From assembly GCA_035457545.1 (NCBI GenBank), contig DATIBM010000154.1, positions 1-15,865 on the forward strand: a stretch of 15,865 bases of DNA. Direction: 5' to 3'. The stretch comes from Nitrospira_G sp035457545 (GTDB lineage Bacteria > Nitrospirota > Nitrospiria > Nitrospirales > Nitrospiraceae). Positions 1 through 6,479 of the stretch are shown one piece after another; the first letter of the stretch is position 1; every line of letters starts with the position of its first letter. Below the pieces are notes generated by a model, which saw nothing but the letters and a program-made list of their open reading frames with translations, was not told where the DNA came from and ran no database searches. The translations under genes were made by a program, and so were the position numbers.

Positions 1-376
1 CCTGCTCCGCCGATCCCTGTCTCAAGAGGGTCAGACCCAGCTTGGGCTTCACCTTGCGCGAGGCGTCTTCAGATTCGAGGGCCTTCCCATACTCGACCTG
101 TGCCATGGGAATGTTGCCTTGGCTGAAGTATTGGTCGCCGAGGCGCTCATGGTCCGTCGCGGTCAGCGGCGGGGTCTTTTCCGGAGTGTCCTCCGGCAGC
201 GGGGAGCCTGATTTCTGCCGTTCCATGACTTCTTTGTAGATACTGTCGTCGAACGGGTTCTTGTCGTCTTTCTTGCCTGCGCAGCCGCCCAGGATAGTTG
301 GCGGGAGGGCGAGGATGAGAGCCGAGAGGAAGACAGACCAAAGGTCAGCCCAGCTCGTCTTTTTGTTGGTCGTCAT
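1..376 (-). CDS. tadD: TadD-like TPR lipoprotein (partial, C-terminus outside window)
   Basis: The reading frame runs leftwards from an ATG at 374-376 and is still open at base 1, giving 125 residues of a longer protein. The start is fixed by an AAGGAGGG site at 385-392, eight bases upstream. The N-terminus has a lysine-rich segment, a hydrophobic stretch (about 13-29) and a lipobox ending Leu29-Gly30-Gly31-Cys32, so it should be a lipoprotein; Ala at +2 favours the outer membrane. After a charged, Pro-rich linker (about 33-72), residues 76-109 read as one TPR unit (ERLGDQYFSQGNIPMAQVEY). TadD in Tad loci is a TPR lipoprotein needed for pilus assembly, and this gene lies divergent to the pilin gene, so TadD is the natural reading. 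A generic TPR lipoprotein cannot be excluded because most of the repeat region is missing. Confidence 0.75.
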   Translation of the reverse strand, partial: MTTNKKTSWADLWSVFLSALILALPPTILGGCAGKKDDKNPFDDSIYKEVMERQKSGSPLPEDTPEKTPPLTATDHERLGDQYFSQGNIPMAQVEYGKALESEDASRKVKPKLGLTLLRQGSAEQ

Positions 377-546
377 CGGTCAAACCCTCCTTGCCGGGAG
401 TCTCGTCTCTCGGTCATACCGCAGCCCCTCATGGTTGGCTTCTATCGGAGGGGCGAGAAACCGTCAAGGGATTTGGCCATTCCTCCACTTGAGCCGGCGA
501 CTGTGTTGGCTTCTGCTTCTCCTGCGACAACGGTGACGCAGTGAAC

Positions 547-562
547 AGGCCAGACCGTTGCG
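547..562 (+). promoter_or_regulatory. Upstream sigma-54-like element
   Basis: The sequence AGGCCAGACCGTTGCG has GG and GC ten bases apart, as in the -24/-12 core TGGCACG-N4-TTGCW. It keeps GGC, the G of the left half and TTGC, but differs at four other consensus positions. It lies about 210 bases before the flp start, so if active it would give a long leader. It is nearly the same as the element at 680-695. Confidence 0.2.
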
Positions 563-679
563 CAAGTTGTTGATCGGTCAATCAGGACCCCTCTTCCTTG
601 CTGAGTTTTCCACGCCGCCCTGCTTTCGAAGGGGACGCTGCAACCGCTGGAAAGAGCGAGTGTTTACGTAGCCAGTGTC

Positions 680-695
680 CGGCCTGTCCATTGCA
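680..695 (+). promoter_or_regulatory. Candidate sigma-54 promoter for flp / the Tad operon
   Basis: CGGCCTGTCCATTGCA matches the sigma-54 consensus TGGCACG-N4-TTGCW at GGC, G, TTGC and the final A, with exact GG-N10-GC spacing and three mismatches. Transcription would start near 706, leaving a leader of about 65 bases before the flp ATG, which is a sensible length. Sigma-54 control of pilin genes is known in other systems; its use here is inference. Confidence 0.35.
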
Positions 696-770
696 AAGCC
701 TCATGGACCGCGAGCATGGGACGGCAGCGAGTCGTCTCCAGGTCATTCACCTCAATCAAAGGAGTGTGCC

Positions 771-953
771 ATGCTGAAACACATTGTTCGGTTCATGCGG
801 GATGAGGATGGCGCGTCGGCCGCCGAGTATGCGCTGCTGCTGGCGATCATCACCCTCGGCATCGTCGGTGCGGTGACTCTTCTGGGCGGCAACATCACCA
901 CCGCGATCACTAATGCCGCGGGTGTGCTTGTCCCTGGAGGCGGTGGAAGCTAA
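771..953 (+). CDS. flp: Flp-type (type IVb) major pilin prepilin
   Basis: This encodes a 60-residue precursor of the Flp pilus subunit. The start at 771 is chosen because AAAGGAG lies at 758-764, six bases upstream; an in-frame start at 675 would add 32 residues unlike any pilin leader. The leader is basic and short (1-14), with the processing site Gly14/Ala15. Mature Ala-Ser-Ala-Ala-Glu-Tyr places Glu at +5 and Tyr at +6, the Flp signature, followed by a hydrophobic helix (about 20-40). The C-terminus is a short Gly-rich tail ending GGGGS. The mature protein of 46 residues is normal for Flp. It should be cut by the prepilin peptidase encoded next and polymerised by the CpaF/TadB/TadC machine. 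It heads the operon and is separated from the rest by a hairpin. Confidence 0.95.
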   Translation: MLKHIVRFMRDEDGASAAEYALLLAIITLGIVGAVTLLGGNITTAITNAAGVLVPGGGGS

Positions 954-980
954 ATCAGCCTTGTCACCGGGCTATGGAGA

Positions 981-1011
981 CGGTTGGCTCGACGCATGAT
1001 CGGGCCAACCG
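981..1011 (+). repeat. Strong RNA hairpin between flp and tadV
   Basis: CGGTTGGC at 981-988 is the exact inverted complement of GCCAACCG at 1004-1011. Pairing continues inward through one G-U and three Watson-Crick pairs (989-992 with 1000-1003), giving a 12-bp stem and a 7-base loop (993-999). There is no U-tract after it, so it is not a standard intrinsic terminator. Its place just after the pilin gene suggests a 3'-end stabiliser or attenuator that would keep pilin mRNA in excess over the machinery genes. Confidence 0.6.
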
Positions 1012-1055
1012 AACCGGGCCATTCATTCAAAATGTGATCGGACTCGGGAATCACG

Positions 1056-1580
1056 ATGGAACAAGCGATGGTGGTGGGACTGATCGCGCTGCTGATAACG
1101 GCGATCGTGACCGATCTCCGGTCCTGTCGAATCCCCAATTGGCTCACGACCCCCGCGATGGTCTTTGGCCTTGCCGTTCATGCCTGGCAGCATGGTCTTC
1201 AAGGACTGCTCTTTAGCCTGTTTGGACTCTTTGTGGGCTTGGGATCGTTCTTACTCCTTCATCTCTCGGGGAACATCGGGGCCGGTGATGTGAAGTTGAT
1301 GGCGGCGGTCGGAGCCATGGTCGGGCCGCATGATGCGTTCATGTCCGCAGTACTTGCCATTATGGTGGGAGGATTCTATGCGCTTGTCGCCATGGTCTAT
1401 CAGTGGGGCTTGGTCTCCACGATCAGAAGGCTGAGCCGCGTCTTCCAAGGCCTGGTCGCGACCCGGATGCAGGTGGCGTACGCGCATGAATTGGTCCTCC
1501 CGTTCCGCTTACGGTATGGGCTCGCGATCGCGGGCGGCACCCTGCTTTTGCAACTCGGGCTCCATCCCTTTGGAGGATAG
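1056..1580 (+). CDS. tadV: Prepilin peptidase, TadV/CpaA family (A24)
   Basis: This 174-residue polytopic inner-membrane aspartyl protease should cleave the leaders of Flp and the TadE/TadG pseudopilins. The two catalytic aspartates are visible: Asp20 in TDLRSCRIPN and Asp78 in GAGDVK. Hydrophobic segments lie around 3-19, 34-43, 50-70, 97-116 and 155-168. The family's usual C-terminal VPYxPAIALG motif appears as LPFRLRYGLAIAGG, a looser version. Like other TadV/CpaA proteins it lacks the N-methyltransferase domain of PilD. The start at 1056 has only a weak ribosome site; an ATG at 1068 is an alternative that would remove four residues. It sits 102 bases after flp. Confidence 0.92.
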   Translation: MEQAMVVGLIALLITAIVTDLRSCRIPNWLTTPAMVFGLAVHAWQHGLQGLLFSLFGLFVGLGSFLLLHLSGNIGAGDVKLMAAVGAMVGPHDAFMSAVLAIMVGGFYALVAMVYQWGLVSTIRRLSRVFQGLVATRMQVAYAHELVLPFRLRYGLAIAGGTLLLQLGLHPFGG

Positions 1581-1656
1581 GCGACGGCCGAAACACGACT
1601 ACACTGACCGAATACTGATTACGACGAATGAATATGAATTTTGAGGAGGAGAGGCA

Positions 1657-2481
1657 ATGAAACGGTACCGGCCTCTGGTGCTGTTCGGCTTGGCGCTGGT
1701 GTTGGGCTTGATCACGAGCGTGTTGGTGTTCTCCTGGTTGCAGAATGAAAAAAACCGCCTGCTGGCGGCTCCGGTTCCGATGGCGAAAACGGTGCAGGTC
1801 CTCGTTGCCAATGCCGATCTCCCCTGGGGGACCAAGCTCACTCCGGAGATGATGCAGATGCAGGAGTTCCTGCCAGGCGGGGTGCCGGAGGGGCACTTCA
1901 CGAATTTTGATGCAATCAAGGACCGGGTACTGTTGGTCGATATCAAGCGGAACGAGCTGCTCCTTGAGTCGAAGCTGGCGCCGATCGGCACCACGAGCGG
2001 GGGCGTTGCGGCAGTGACGGACCCCAACAAGCGGGCTATGTCTGTAAAGGTTGATGAAGTCATCGGTGTGGCGGGGTTCATCAAACCGACCGACCGGGTG
2101 GACGTGATGGTCACCATTGAGCCCACGACGGGACGGCACGACAACGCGATCTCCAAAATGATTTTAGAAAATTTAAAGGTCTTGGCCGCCGGCACGCAAA
2201 TGGAGCGGAAGGGGAAGGATGAAGAGCCGAAGCCGGTACAGGTGATCACTTTGGAAGTAGACGTGGAAGAAGCGGAGAAACTGGCCTTGGCCTCGACGCA
2301 GGGGCGGCTCCGGCTTGCGCTGCGGAATCCGCTGAACAGCGAGCGTGTGCTGACAAGAGGCGCCAACGTCGGCGCATTGCTGAGATCATTCCGCCCGAAA
2401 GAGAAACCCAAGGCTCAAGATGACGGGACCGTCCGCATCGAGATCATCAAAGGAGAAGTCCGAAAGGAAATCAAGTTCTAG
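1657..2481 (+). CDS. cpaB: Flp pilus assembly protein CpaB/RcpC
   Basis: This 274-residue periplasmic protein is anchored by one N-terminal membrane segment (about 6-28). A SAF-type domain follows (about 44-107; VLVANADLPWGTKLTPEMM), then the RcpC/CpaB domain (about 124-230; AMSVKVDEVIGVAGFIKPTDRVDV is the typical core, in two parts). Known RcpC/CpaB proteins work with the secretin in the periplasm, stabilising or gating the outer-membrane pore. The start has an excellent GAGGAGG site. The C-terminus ends VRIEIIKGEVRKEIKF, a tail that reappears at the end of the next gene's product. The gene begins 76 bases after tadV, and the following gene starts 18 bases after its stop. Confidence 0.92.
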   Translation: MKRYRPLVLFGLALVLGLITSVLVFSWLQNEKNRLLAAPVPMAKTVQVLVANADLPWGTKLTPEMMQMQEFLPGGVPEGHFTNFDAIKDRVLLVDIKRNELLLESKLAPIGTTSGGVAAVTDPNKRAMSVKVDEVIGVAGFIKPTDRVDVMVTIEPTTGRHDNAISKMILENLKVLAAGTQMERKGKDEEPKPVQVITLEVDVEEAEKLALASTQGRLRLALRNPLNSERVLTRGANVGALLRSFRPKEKPKAQDDGTVRIEIIKGEVRKEIKF

Positions 2482-2499
2482 GATTCACGGAGGCACGTC

Positions 2500-3132
2500 A
2501 TGAAGGCAATCAATCGTGAAGGGAGATTTGTTAGTCGGTGGCTCAGCGCGTGGCTGATCAGTGGCGCCGTCCTGGAGCCGACGGTCCTGATGGCGGCGAG
2601 CGAGGGGATGATCCGCGTGGCCGTTGCGGTGAAAGGCACGCAACAGGTGAACTTGGTGGTGGGGAAATCCACGATCGTGGATGTGCCCGTTCCGATCAAG
2701 CGGGCGTCCTTGGCCAACCCCGAGATCGCCGATGCCATCGTGCTCAGTCCGAAACAGATCTATGTGACGGGGAAAGGTTACGGATCGACCAATCTGACGC
2801 TCTGGGGGAAGGACGACCAAGTCTTGGCCGTGTTCGATCTGGATGTCGGGGTTGACCTCGCAAGGCTCCAACAACAGCTCGGCGAACTGCTGCCGGATGA
2901 AACGAACGTGCATCTGAAAGGCACGCACGATCACGTGACCCTGTCCGGCACCGTCTCGAGCGAGGCGCGGCTGAACCAGGTTCTCGCCGTGGCCGAGGCC
3001 TATGCTCCCAAGAAGGTCCTCAATTTTCTGAAGATCTATCCTGAGCCGGCCGGCACCCCCGTGCCTCCGGACGTTCAGACGGTGACGGTGGAGGTGATCA
3101 AAGGGACCGCCGTCAATTCCGTCAAATTCTGA
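2500..3132 (+). CDS. Secretin-less CpaC N-terminal paralogue (pilus N-domain + BON-like domain)
   Basis: This 210-residue exported protein matches the N-terminal part of the CpaC encoded immediately downstream. Residues 48-177 align without gaps to CpaC 38-167; by hand I count about 68 identities in 130, including IKRASLANPE, TNLTLW and AEAYAPKKV. It thus carries the T2SS/T3SS pilus N-terminal domain (about 48-118) and a BON-like domain (about 119-178), but stops before any secretin barrel. The N-terminus looks like a signal peptide or anchor (hydrophobic 14-33). A Pro-rich linker (181-190) leads to a tail ending VEVIKG...VKF, like that of CpaB. An ACGGAGG site supports the ATG. It probably acts in the periplasm as an accessory to the secretin channel, for example as an adaptor between CpaB and CpaC; this role is inference. 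Confidence 0.8.
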   Translation: MKAINREGRFVSRWLSAWLISGAVLEPTVLMAASEGMIRVAVAVKGTQQVNLVVGKSTIVDVPVPIKRASLANPEIADAIVLSPKQIYVTGKGYGSTNLTLWGKDDQVLAVFDLDVGVDLARLQQQLGELLPDETNVHLKGTHDHVTLSGTVSSEARLNQVLAVAEAYAPKKVLNFLKIYPEPAGTPVPPDVQTVTVEVIKGTAVNSVKF

Positions 3133-3179
3133 ACGTGGTCTGCATTGGTCACTGTGAGGGGTCTGGTTGTCACGATCCT

Positions 3180-3184
3180 GGAGG
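3180..3184 (+). promoter_or_regulatory. Ribosome binding site deciding the cpaC start
   Basis: GGAGG lies nine bases before the ATG at 3194. The longer frame opening at TTG 3167 would place this site inside the coding region and add nine residues ahead of a clear signal peptide, so 3194 is the better start. Confidence 0.75.
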
Positions 3185-3193
3185 AACAACTCG

Positions 3194-4642
3194 ATGAAAC
3201 GACACGGATTAATCGTGGTGGTGGGGCTGATGTTGGGAATGGGTGGGGCGACCGTATCCCATGCGCAAGAACCTGCTGCAGGTTCCGTGGAGCAGCGCGA
3301 TATTCAGAAGCTTGAACTCAGCGCCGGCAAGTCGAAGGTGTTGGATCTCCCGGTGGCAATCAAGCGGGCGTCGCTGGCGAATCCGGAGGTGGCGGATACG
3401 GTCGTGTTGTCTCCCACGCAGATCTATCTCACCGGGAAGGCCATCGGGGTCACCAATCTGACGCTCTGGAACGAAAACGGCAAGGTGTCGGGGATGTACG
3501 ATGTCGTTGTCGTGCCCGATCTGAGCCGCCTGAAAGAGAATCTCCATAAGGTCCTACCGGAAGAACAGGGTATCAGGGTCACGGCCAACAGCGACCGTAT
3601 TACACTCTCGGGAACGGCCTCAAGCGCGACCAATCTGACCCGCGCGTTGGAGATCGCGGAAGCCTACGCTCCCAAGAAGGTGATCAACTCCATGCAGGTC
3701 GGAGGCGTACAACAGGTCATGCTGGAAGTGCGGGTGGCCGAGATGAACCGAGAACTCATCCGGAGGCTGGGGGTCAACTTCGCCTATATAGGGCCGGACA
3801 GCTTCGGAATCAGCGTGCTTAATAACCTGACCACTCTCGAAGAATTCACGCAGGTTGGTCCAACGGCCACCTTTATTAATCAGGCCGTCACTCAATCGAT
3901 CAACGGGATCTTTGGATTCAATACGGGGTCGCTTTCTTGGACTGGGTTTGTCGATGCGTTGAAGGAGCAGAATCTCGTGAAGGTTCTGGCCAAGCCGACT
4001 TTAGTTGCGCTGAACGGACAGGAAGCTGCGTTTCTAGCCGGGGGCGAGTTCCCGATTCCCGTGCCGCAGGCCTTCGGCGTCGTCACGATTCAGTTCAAGA
4101 AGTTCGGTGTCGGCTTGGTCTTTACGCCGAATGTGCTGAACGGGAAGCACATCAGCATGAATGTGGCTCCCGAAGTATCGGAGCTGGATTTTCAGAACGC
4201 CCTGCGGTTTCAAGGGTTCACAATTCCGGCCATCACGACGAGGCGGGCATCCACTACGATCGAACTCGGCGACGGGCAGAGTTTTGCGATCGGCGGCCTG
4301 ATGCGTGATAACGTCCGCGAATCGGTCAAAAAGTTCCCGGTGCTCGGCGAACTGCCGATTGTGGGTACGCTGTTCAGGAGCACCGCGTTCCAGAAAAATG
4401 AGACCGAGCTGCTAATCATCGTGACGCCGCACCTGGTCAGGCCGCTGGATATGACGCCCCAGACCCTGCCGACGGACTACTATGTGGAACCGAACGACTT
4501 TGAGTTCTTCTTGCTCGGATTGGCGGAGAAGGGAGGATTTGGTGGCAAAGTCGGGCAGAAGTCTCCTGCCGCGGAGGTGCTGTCCAACCGCGTGGGAGGG
4601 GGCAACATGCTGGAGGGGCAGTTCGGACACATGATGCCGTAA
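3194..4642 (+). CDS. cpaC: Tad pilus outer-membrane secretin CpaC/RcpA
   Basis: This 482-residue precursor forms the outer-membrane channel for the Flp pilus. A signal peptide covers 1-24 (cleavage likely after SHA, before Gln25). The pilus N-terminal domain spans about 38-110 and a BON-like domain about 111-168. The secretin core (about 172-418) is complete: LVKVLAKPTLVALNGQEAAF at 261-280, the GGEFPIPVPQ segment, FGVGLVFTPNVL near 304-315, TTRRASTTIELGDGQSFAIG at 348-367 and a final LGELPIVGTLFRST / TELLIIVTPHLVRPL. A tail of about 60 residues follows, ending in Gly/Met-rich sequence. The start is set by GGAGG at 3180-3184. CpaB, the N-domain paralogue just upstream and the lipoprotein just downstream are its likely partners. 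Confidence 0.95.
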   Translation: MKRHGLIVVVGLMLGMGGATVSHAQEPAAGSVEQRDIQKLELSAGKSKVLDLPVAIKRASLANPEVADTVVLSPTQIYLTGKAIGVTNLTLWNENGKVSGMYDVVVVPDLSRLKENLHKVLPEEQGIRVTANSDRITLSGTASSATNLTRALEIAEAYAPKKVINSMQVGGVQQVMLEVRVAEMNRELIRRLGVNFAYIGPDSFGISVLNNLTTLEEFTQVGPTATFINQAVTQSINGIFGFNTGSLSWTGFVDALKEQNLVKVLAKPTLVALNGQEAAFLAGGEFPIPVPQAFGVVTIQFKKFGVGLVFTPNVLNGKHISMNVAPEVSELDFQNALRFQGFTIPAITTRRASTTIELGDGQSFAIGGLMRDNVRESVKKFPVLGELPIVGTLFRSTAFQKNETELLIIVTPHLVRPLDMTPQTLPTDYYVEPNDFEFFLLGLAEKGGFGGKVGQKSPAAEVLSNRVGGGNMLEGQFGHMMP

Positions 4643-4692
4643 CCGACGAAGTGGCAAATAACAGAATCGAAGATTATGACAAGGAGATCGCT

Positions 4693-4968
4693 ATGGCCAG
4701 GATGAATGGGGCTCTGGTGATACTGGGCCTATGCATGATCGTGGGGGGCTGCGCCCCCACGACGATCGGAGAGAATTGGGGAACGGCCTATCAGACGATG
4801 AGGGCCAATCAGGTGCTGAATCCTGACGCGGGTGAACAACTCGATCCCGTTGTGGGGCAGGATGGTCGGGTCGGCGCGACCGCCTTAGAGGCCTATCGCA
4901 AGGGGTTCGAGAAGCCTGACGCGGGACTTGATCGGTCAGTGGTGACGACGGGAGTCCAGACAAAGTAA
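4693..4968 (+). CDS. Small Tad-locus lipoprotein
   Basis: This 91-residue protein has a lipoprotein signal: hydrophobic segment 6-18 and lipobox Val17-Gly18-Gly19-Cys20, with Ala at +2 (outer-membrane sorting by the E. coli rule). The start at 4693 is preceded by AAGGAG at 4681-4686; an in-frame GTG at 4651 would put 14 charged residues before the signal and is less likely. The mature part has the pattern NWGTAYQTMRANQVLNPDAG, then GQDGRVGATALEAYRKGF. From memory, similar short lipoproteins with an NPDA...DG...AL..Y segment lie between secretin and TadE genes in other Tad loci, but no function is established as far as I know. It may serve as a pilotin-like partner for the secretin; that is inference. 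Its stop is ten bases before tadE. Confidence 0.8.
   Translation: MARMNGALVILGLCMIVGGCAPTTIGENWGTAYQTMRANQVLNPDAGEQLDPVVGQDGRVGATALEAYRKGFEKPDAGLDRSVVTTGVQTK
4739..4762 (+). repeat. GC-rich hairpin over the lipobox codons
   Basis: A 9-bp perfect inverted repeat (4739-4747 with 4754-4762; TCGTGGGGG / CCCCCACGA) with a 6-base loop spans the codons for Val-Gly-Gly-Cys-Ala-Pro-Thr in the small lipoprotein gene. It lies about 45 bases into the reading frame. It could slow early translation or arise simply from GC-rich codon choice. Confidence 0.4.
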
Positions 4969-4978
4969 CGGACCGACA

Positions 4979-5383
4979 ATGCCACGAATGACACAACGAA
5001 ACGAACGTGGAGCCGTCGCAACAGAGTTTGCGCTTCTGCTGCCGGTGCTCTTGTTGATTCTCTTCGGGACCATTGAGTTCGGTCTGATCATGTTCACCCG
5101 CGAGGTCATCACGAACGCCAGCCGAGAAGGGGCGCGGGCGGGTATCGTTCAACGTGTTCCCAAGCCCACGACTGGAGAAATCACCGCGGTCGTGACGAAT
5201 TATCTGACAGGGTCTGGGATCAACATGGGAGCCGTCAATATCGCGGTGGCGGGCGCCGGAGGGATCAATCCCGCCACGCTCACCGTGACCGTCAACTATA
5301 CCTACACGTTCATTGTTCCGGGCCTGTTCGGACTCGGCAATACCCTTCCCTTAACCGGGCAAACGGTGATGCGCCATGAATAA
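4979..5383 (+). CDS. tadE: TadE pseudopilin
   Basis: This 134-residue minor pilin-like protein has a class IVb leader: basic N-terminus with Gly11/Ala12 as the predicted prepilin peptidase site and Glu16 at +5 (GAVATEFALLLP), followed by a hydrophobic helix to about residue 34. The motif REVITNASREGARAGIVQ at about 41-58 is typical of TadE-like proteins. The rest is periplasmic and rich in beta-forming residues. In Aggregatibacter, TadE and TadF are processed by TadV and are needed for fibre formation. The ribosome site is weak, suggesting coupling to the lipoprotein gene ten bases upstream. Its last eight bases overlap tadG. Confidence 0.92.
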   Translation: MPRMTQRNERGAVATEFALLLPVLLLILFGTIEFGLIMFTREVITNASREGARAGIVQRVPKPTTGEITAVVTNYLTGSGINMGAVNIAVAGAGGINPATLTVTVNYTYTFIVPGLFGLGNTLPLTGQTVMRHE

Positions 5384-6446
5384 AGACATCATGAGGCCTT
5401 TCATGCGGTCGTTGGACAACTCACACGGAGCCGCCGCGGTCATGGTGGCCATCACCTTGACGGTGCTCCTGGCCATGGGCGCCGCGGCAATCGATATCGG
5501 TCATGCCCTGGTGGCCAGGAACGAACTGCAGAACGTGGCGGATGCCGCCGCCCTGGCCGGCACAAGGGCCCTAGGCCTGATCTACGAAGGGATGACGCCA
5601 TCCGCGCAACAGGCCTACAACCTTTCAAGTGGCGATGCGGGGAACGTCATTGCCGCGGTGCAATCCACCGCCTCGTTGAATGCGGCCGCGGGAACGACGA
5701 TATCCGTGAATGCGGGGGACATTCAGATTGGGATCTGGGATCCGGCGACCAGAACGTTGACCCCGACAGCCGCGCAGCCCAAGGCGGTGAGGGTGATAGC
5801 AAGACGGGACGGCTCCGCAAACGGCCCCATCAGCACGTTCTTAGCGGGCGTAGTCGGCATGACCAGCGTCAGCGTCAATGCGGTCGCTACCGCCGATATG
5901 ACCGCGGTCGGCCAGACATCTCCCGGTCAATTGGACGTACCGTTCGCAATCTCCGAATACTATTTCACCCAGTTCGGGTGCGGCGACGCCATTCAGTTCT
6001 ATCCGAATGATGGCACGCCGCAAGCCTGTTCCGCCTGGCATACGTTTGATCAGAATCCTTCTAACGCCAATACATTGCGGAACATCATCGACGGGATGAC
6101 TGCCGGGACCTATACGTCTCCAGGGACAGGGCCCGGGAGTACGTTGGAGTTCATCAACGGCAACGTGGCCAGCGCCTTTCCCAATTTGATCGACCTCTAC
6201 AATACCAAGAAGGATGCGAACGGCAATTGGGACGTGTTCGTGCCGGTCTACCAATCCCCGGACTGTGCTCCTCCCAATGGGGCGATTCCGATCATCGGTT
6301 ATGCCGAAGCCAGGGTCACCAATGTTCAAGGCTCGCCGAACCATTTGATCACCGCGACCATCCAATGTCAGATCTTCGAAGGCAATACCATTGGAGGCGG
6401 GCCGCCCTATGGGGTCTTCTCCGCCCTTCCGGGTCTCGTCGAGTAA
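5376..6446 (+). CDS. tadG: TadG-like pilus protein (Tad domain)
   Basis: This 356-residue protein has an N-terminal TadE/G-like segment (about 16-63): Gly18, a hydrophobic helix and the hallmark AIDIGHALVARNELQNVADA followed by AALAGTRAL. Unlike TadE, the residue five places after Gly18 is Met23, not Glu, so processing by the prepilin peptidase is uncertain. The periplasmic part (about 90-356) fits the TadG C-terminal domain, with DIQIGIWDPATRTLTP and a repeated-strand character, and no obvious von Willebrand MIDAS motif. Four cysteines in the distal part could form disulfides. The ATG overlaps the end of tadE by eight bases, so translation is probably coupled. TadG is generally thought to anchor or cap the apparatus. 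This one is shorter than the vWA-bearing TadG proteins. Confidence 0.88.
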   Translation: MNKDIMRPFMRSLDNSHGAAAVMVAITLTVLLAMGAAAIDIGHALVARNELQNVADAAALAGTRALGLIYEGMTPSAQQAYNLSSGDAGNVIAAVQSTASLNAAAGTTISVNAGDIQIGIWDPATRTLTPTAAQPKAVRVIARRDGSANGPISTFLAGVVGMTSVSVNAVATADMTAVGQTSPGQLDVPFAISEYYFTQFGCGDAIQFYPNDGTPQACSAWHTFDQNPSNANTLRNIIDGMTAGTYTSPGTGPGSTLEFINGNVASAFPNLIDLYNTKKDANGNWDVFVPVYQSPDCAPPNGAIPIIGYAEARVTNVQGSPNHLITATIQCQIFEGNTIGGGPPYGVFSALPGLVE

Positions 6447-6479
6447 GGACTCAAAAACGAACCGAGGAGGATCGAACGA

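Larger units (their letters stand above)
377..770. other. Divergent intergenic region upstream of the pilin gene
   Basis: These 394 bases lie between the tadD-like start and the flp start and should hold promoters for both directions. I see no convincing gene here: open frames exist but lack ribosome sites or family features. On the plus strand there are two related elements matching the sigma-54 -24/-12 pattern, listed separately. No clear TTGACA/TATAAT pair was found in either direction. A 6-bp inverted repeat (686-691 with 703-708) overlaps the downstream edge of the second element. Confidence 0.6.

Noticed and set aside
261..536. Plus-strand open frame across the tadD start and the intergenic region
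   Set aside because: It lies antisense to the well-supported lipoprotein start, has no ribosome site and its translation has no family features.
1748..1754. Run of seven A in cpaB as a possible slippage site or frameshift
   Set aside because: The reading frame is intact through it and the protein is full length with all domains.
1599..2411. Long minus-strand open frame opposite cpaB
   Set aside because: It is a Ser/Arg-rich shadow frame of a clear CpaB gene, typical of GC-rich DNA.
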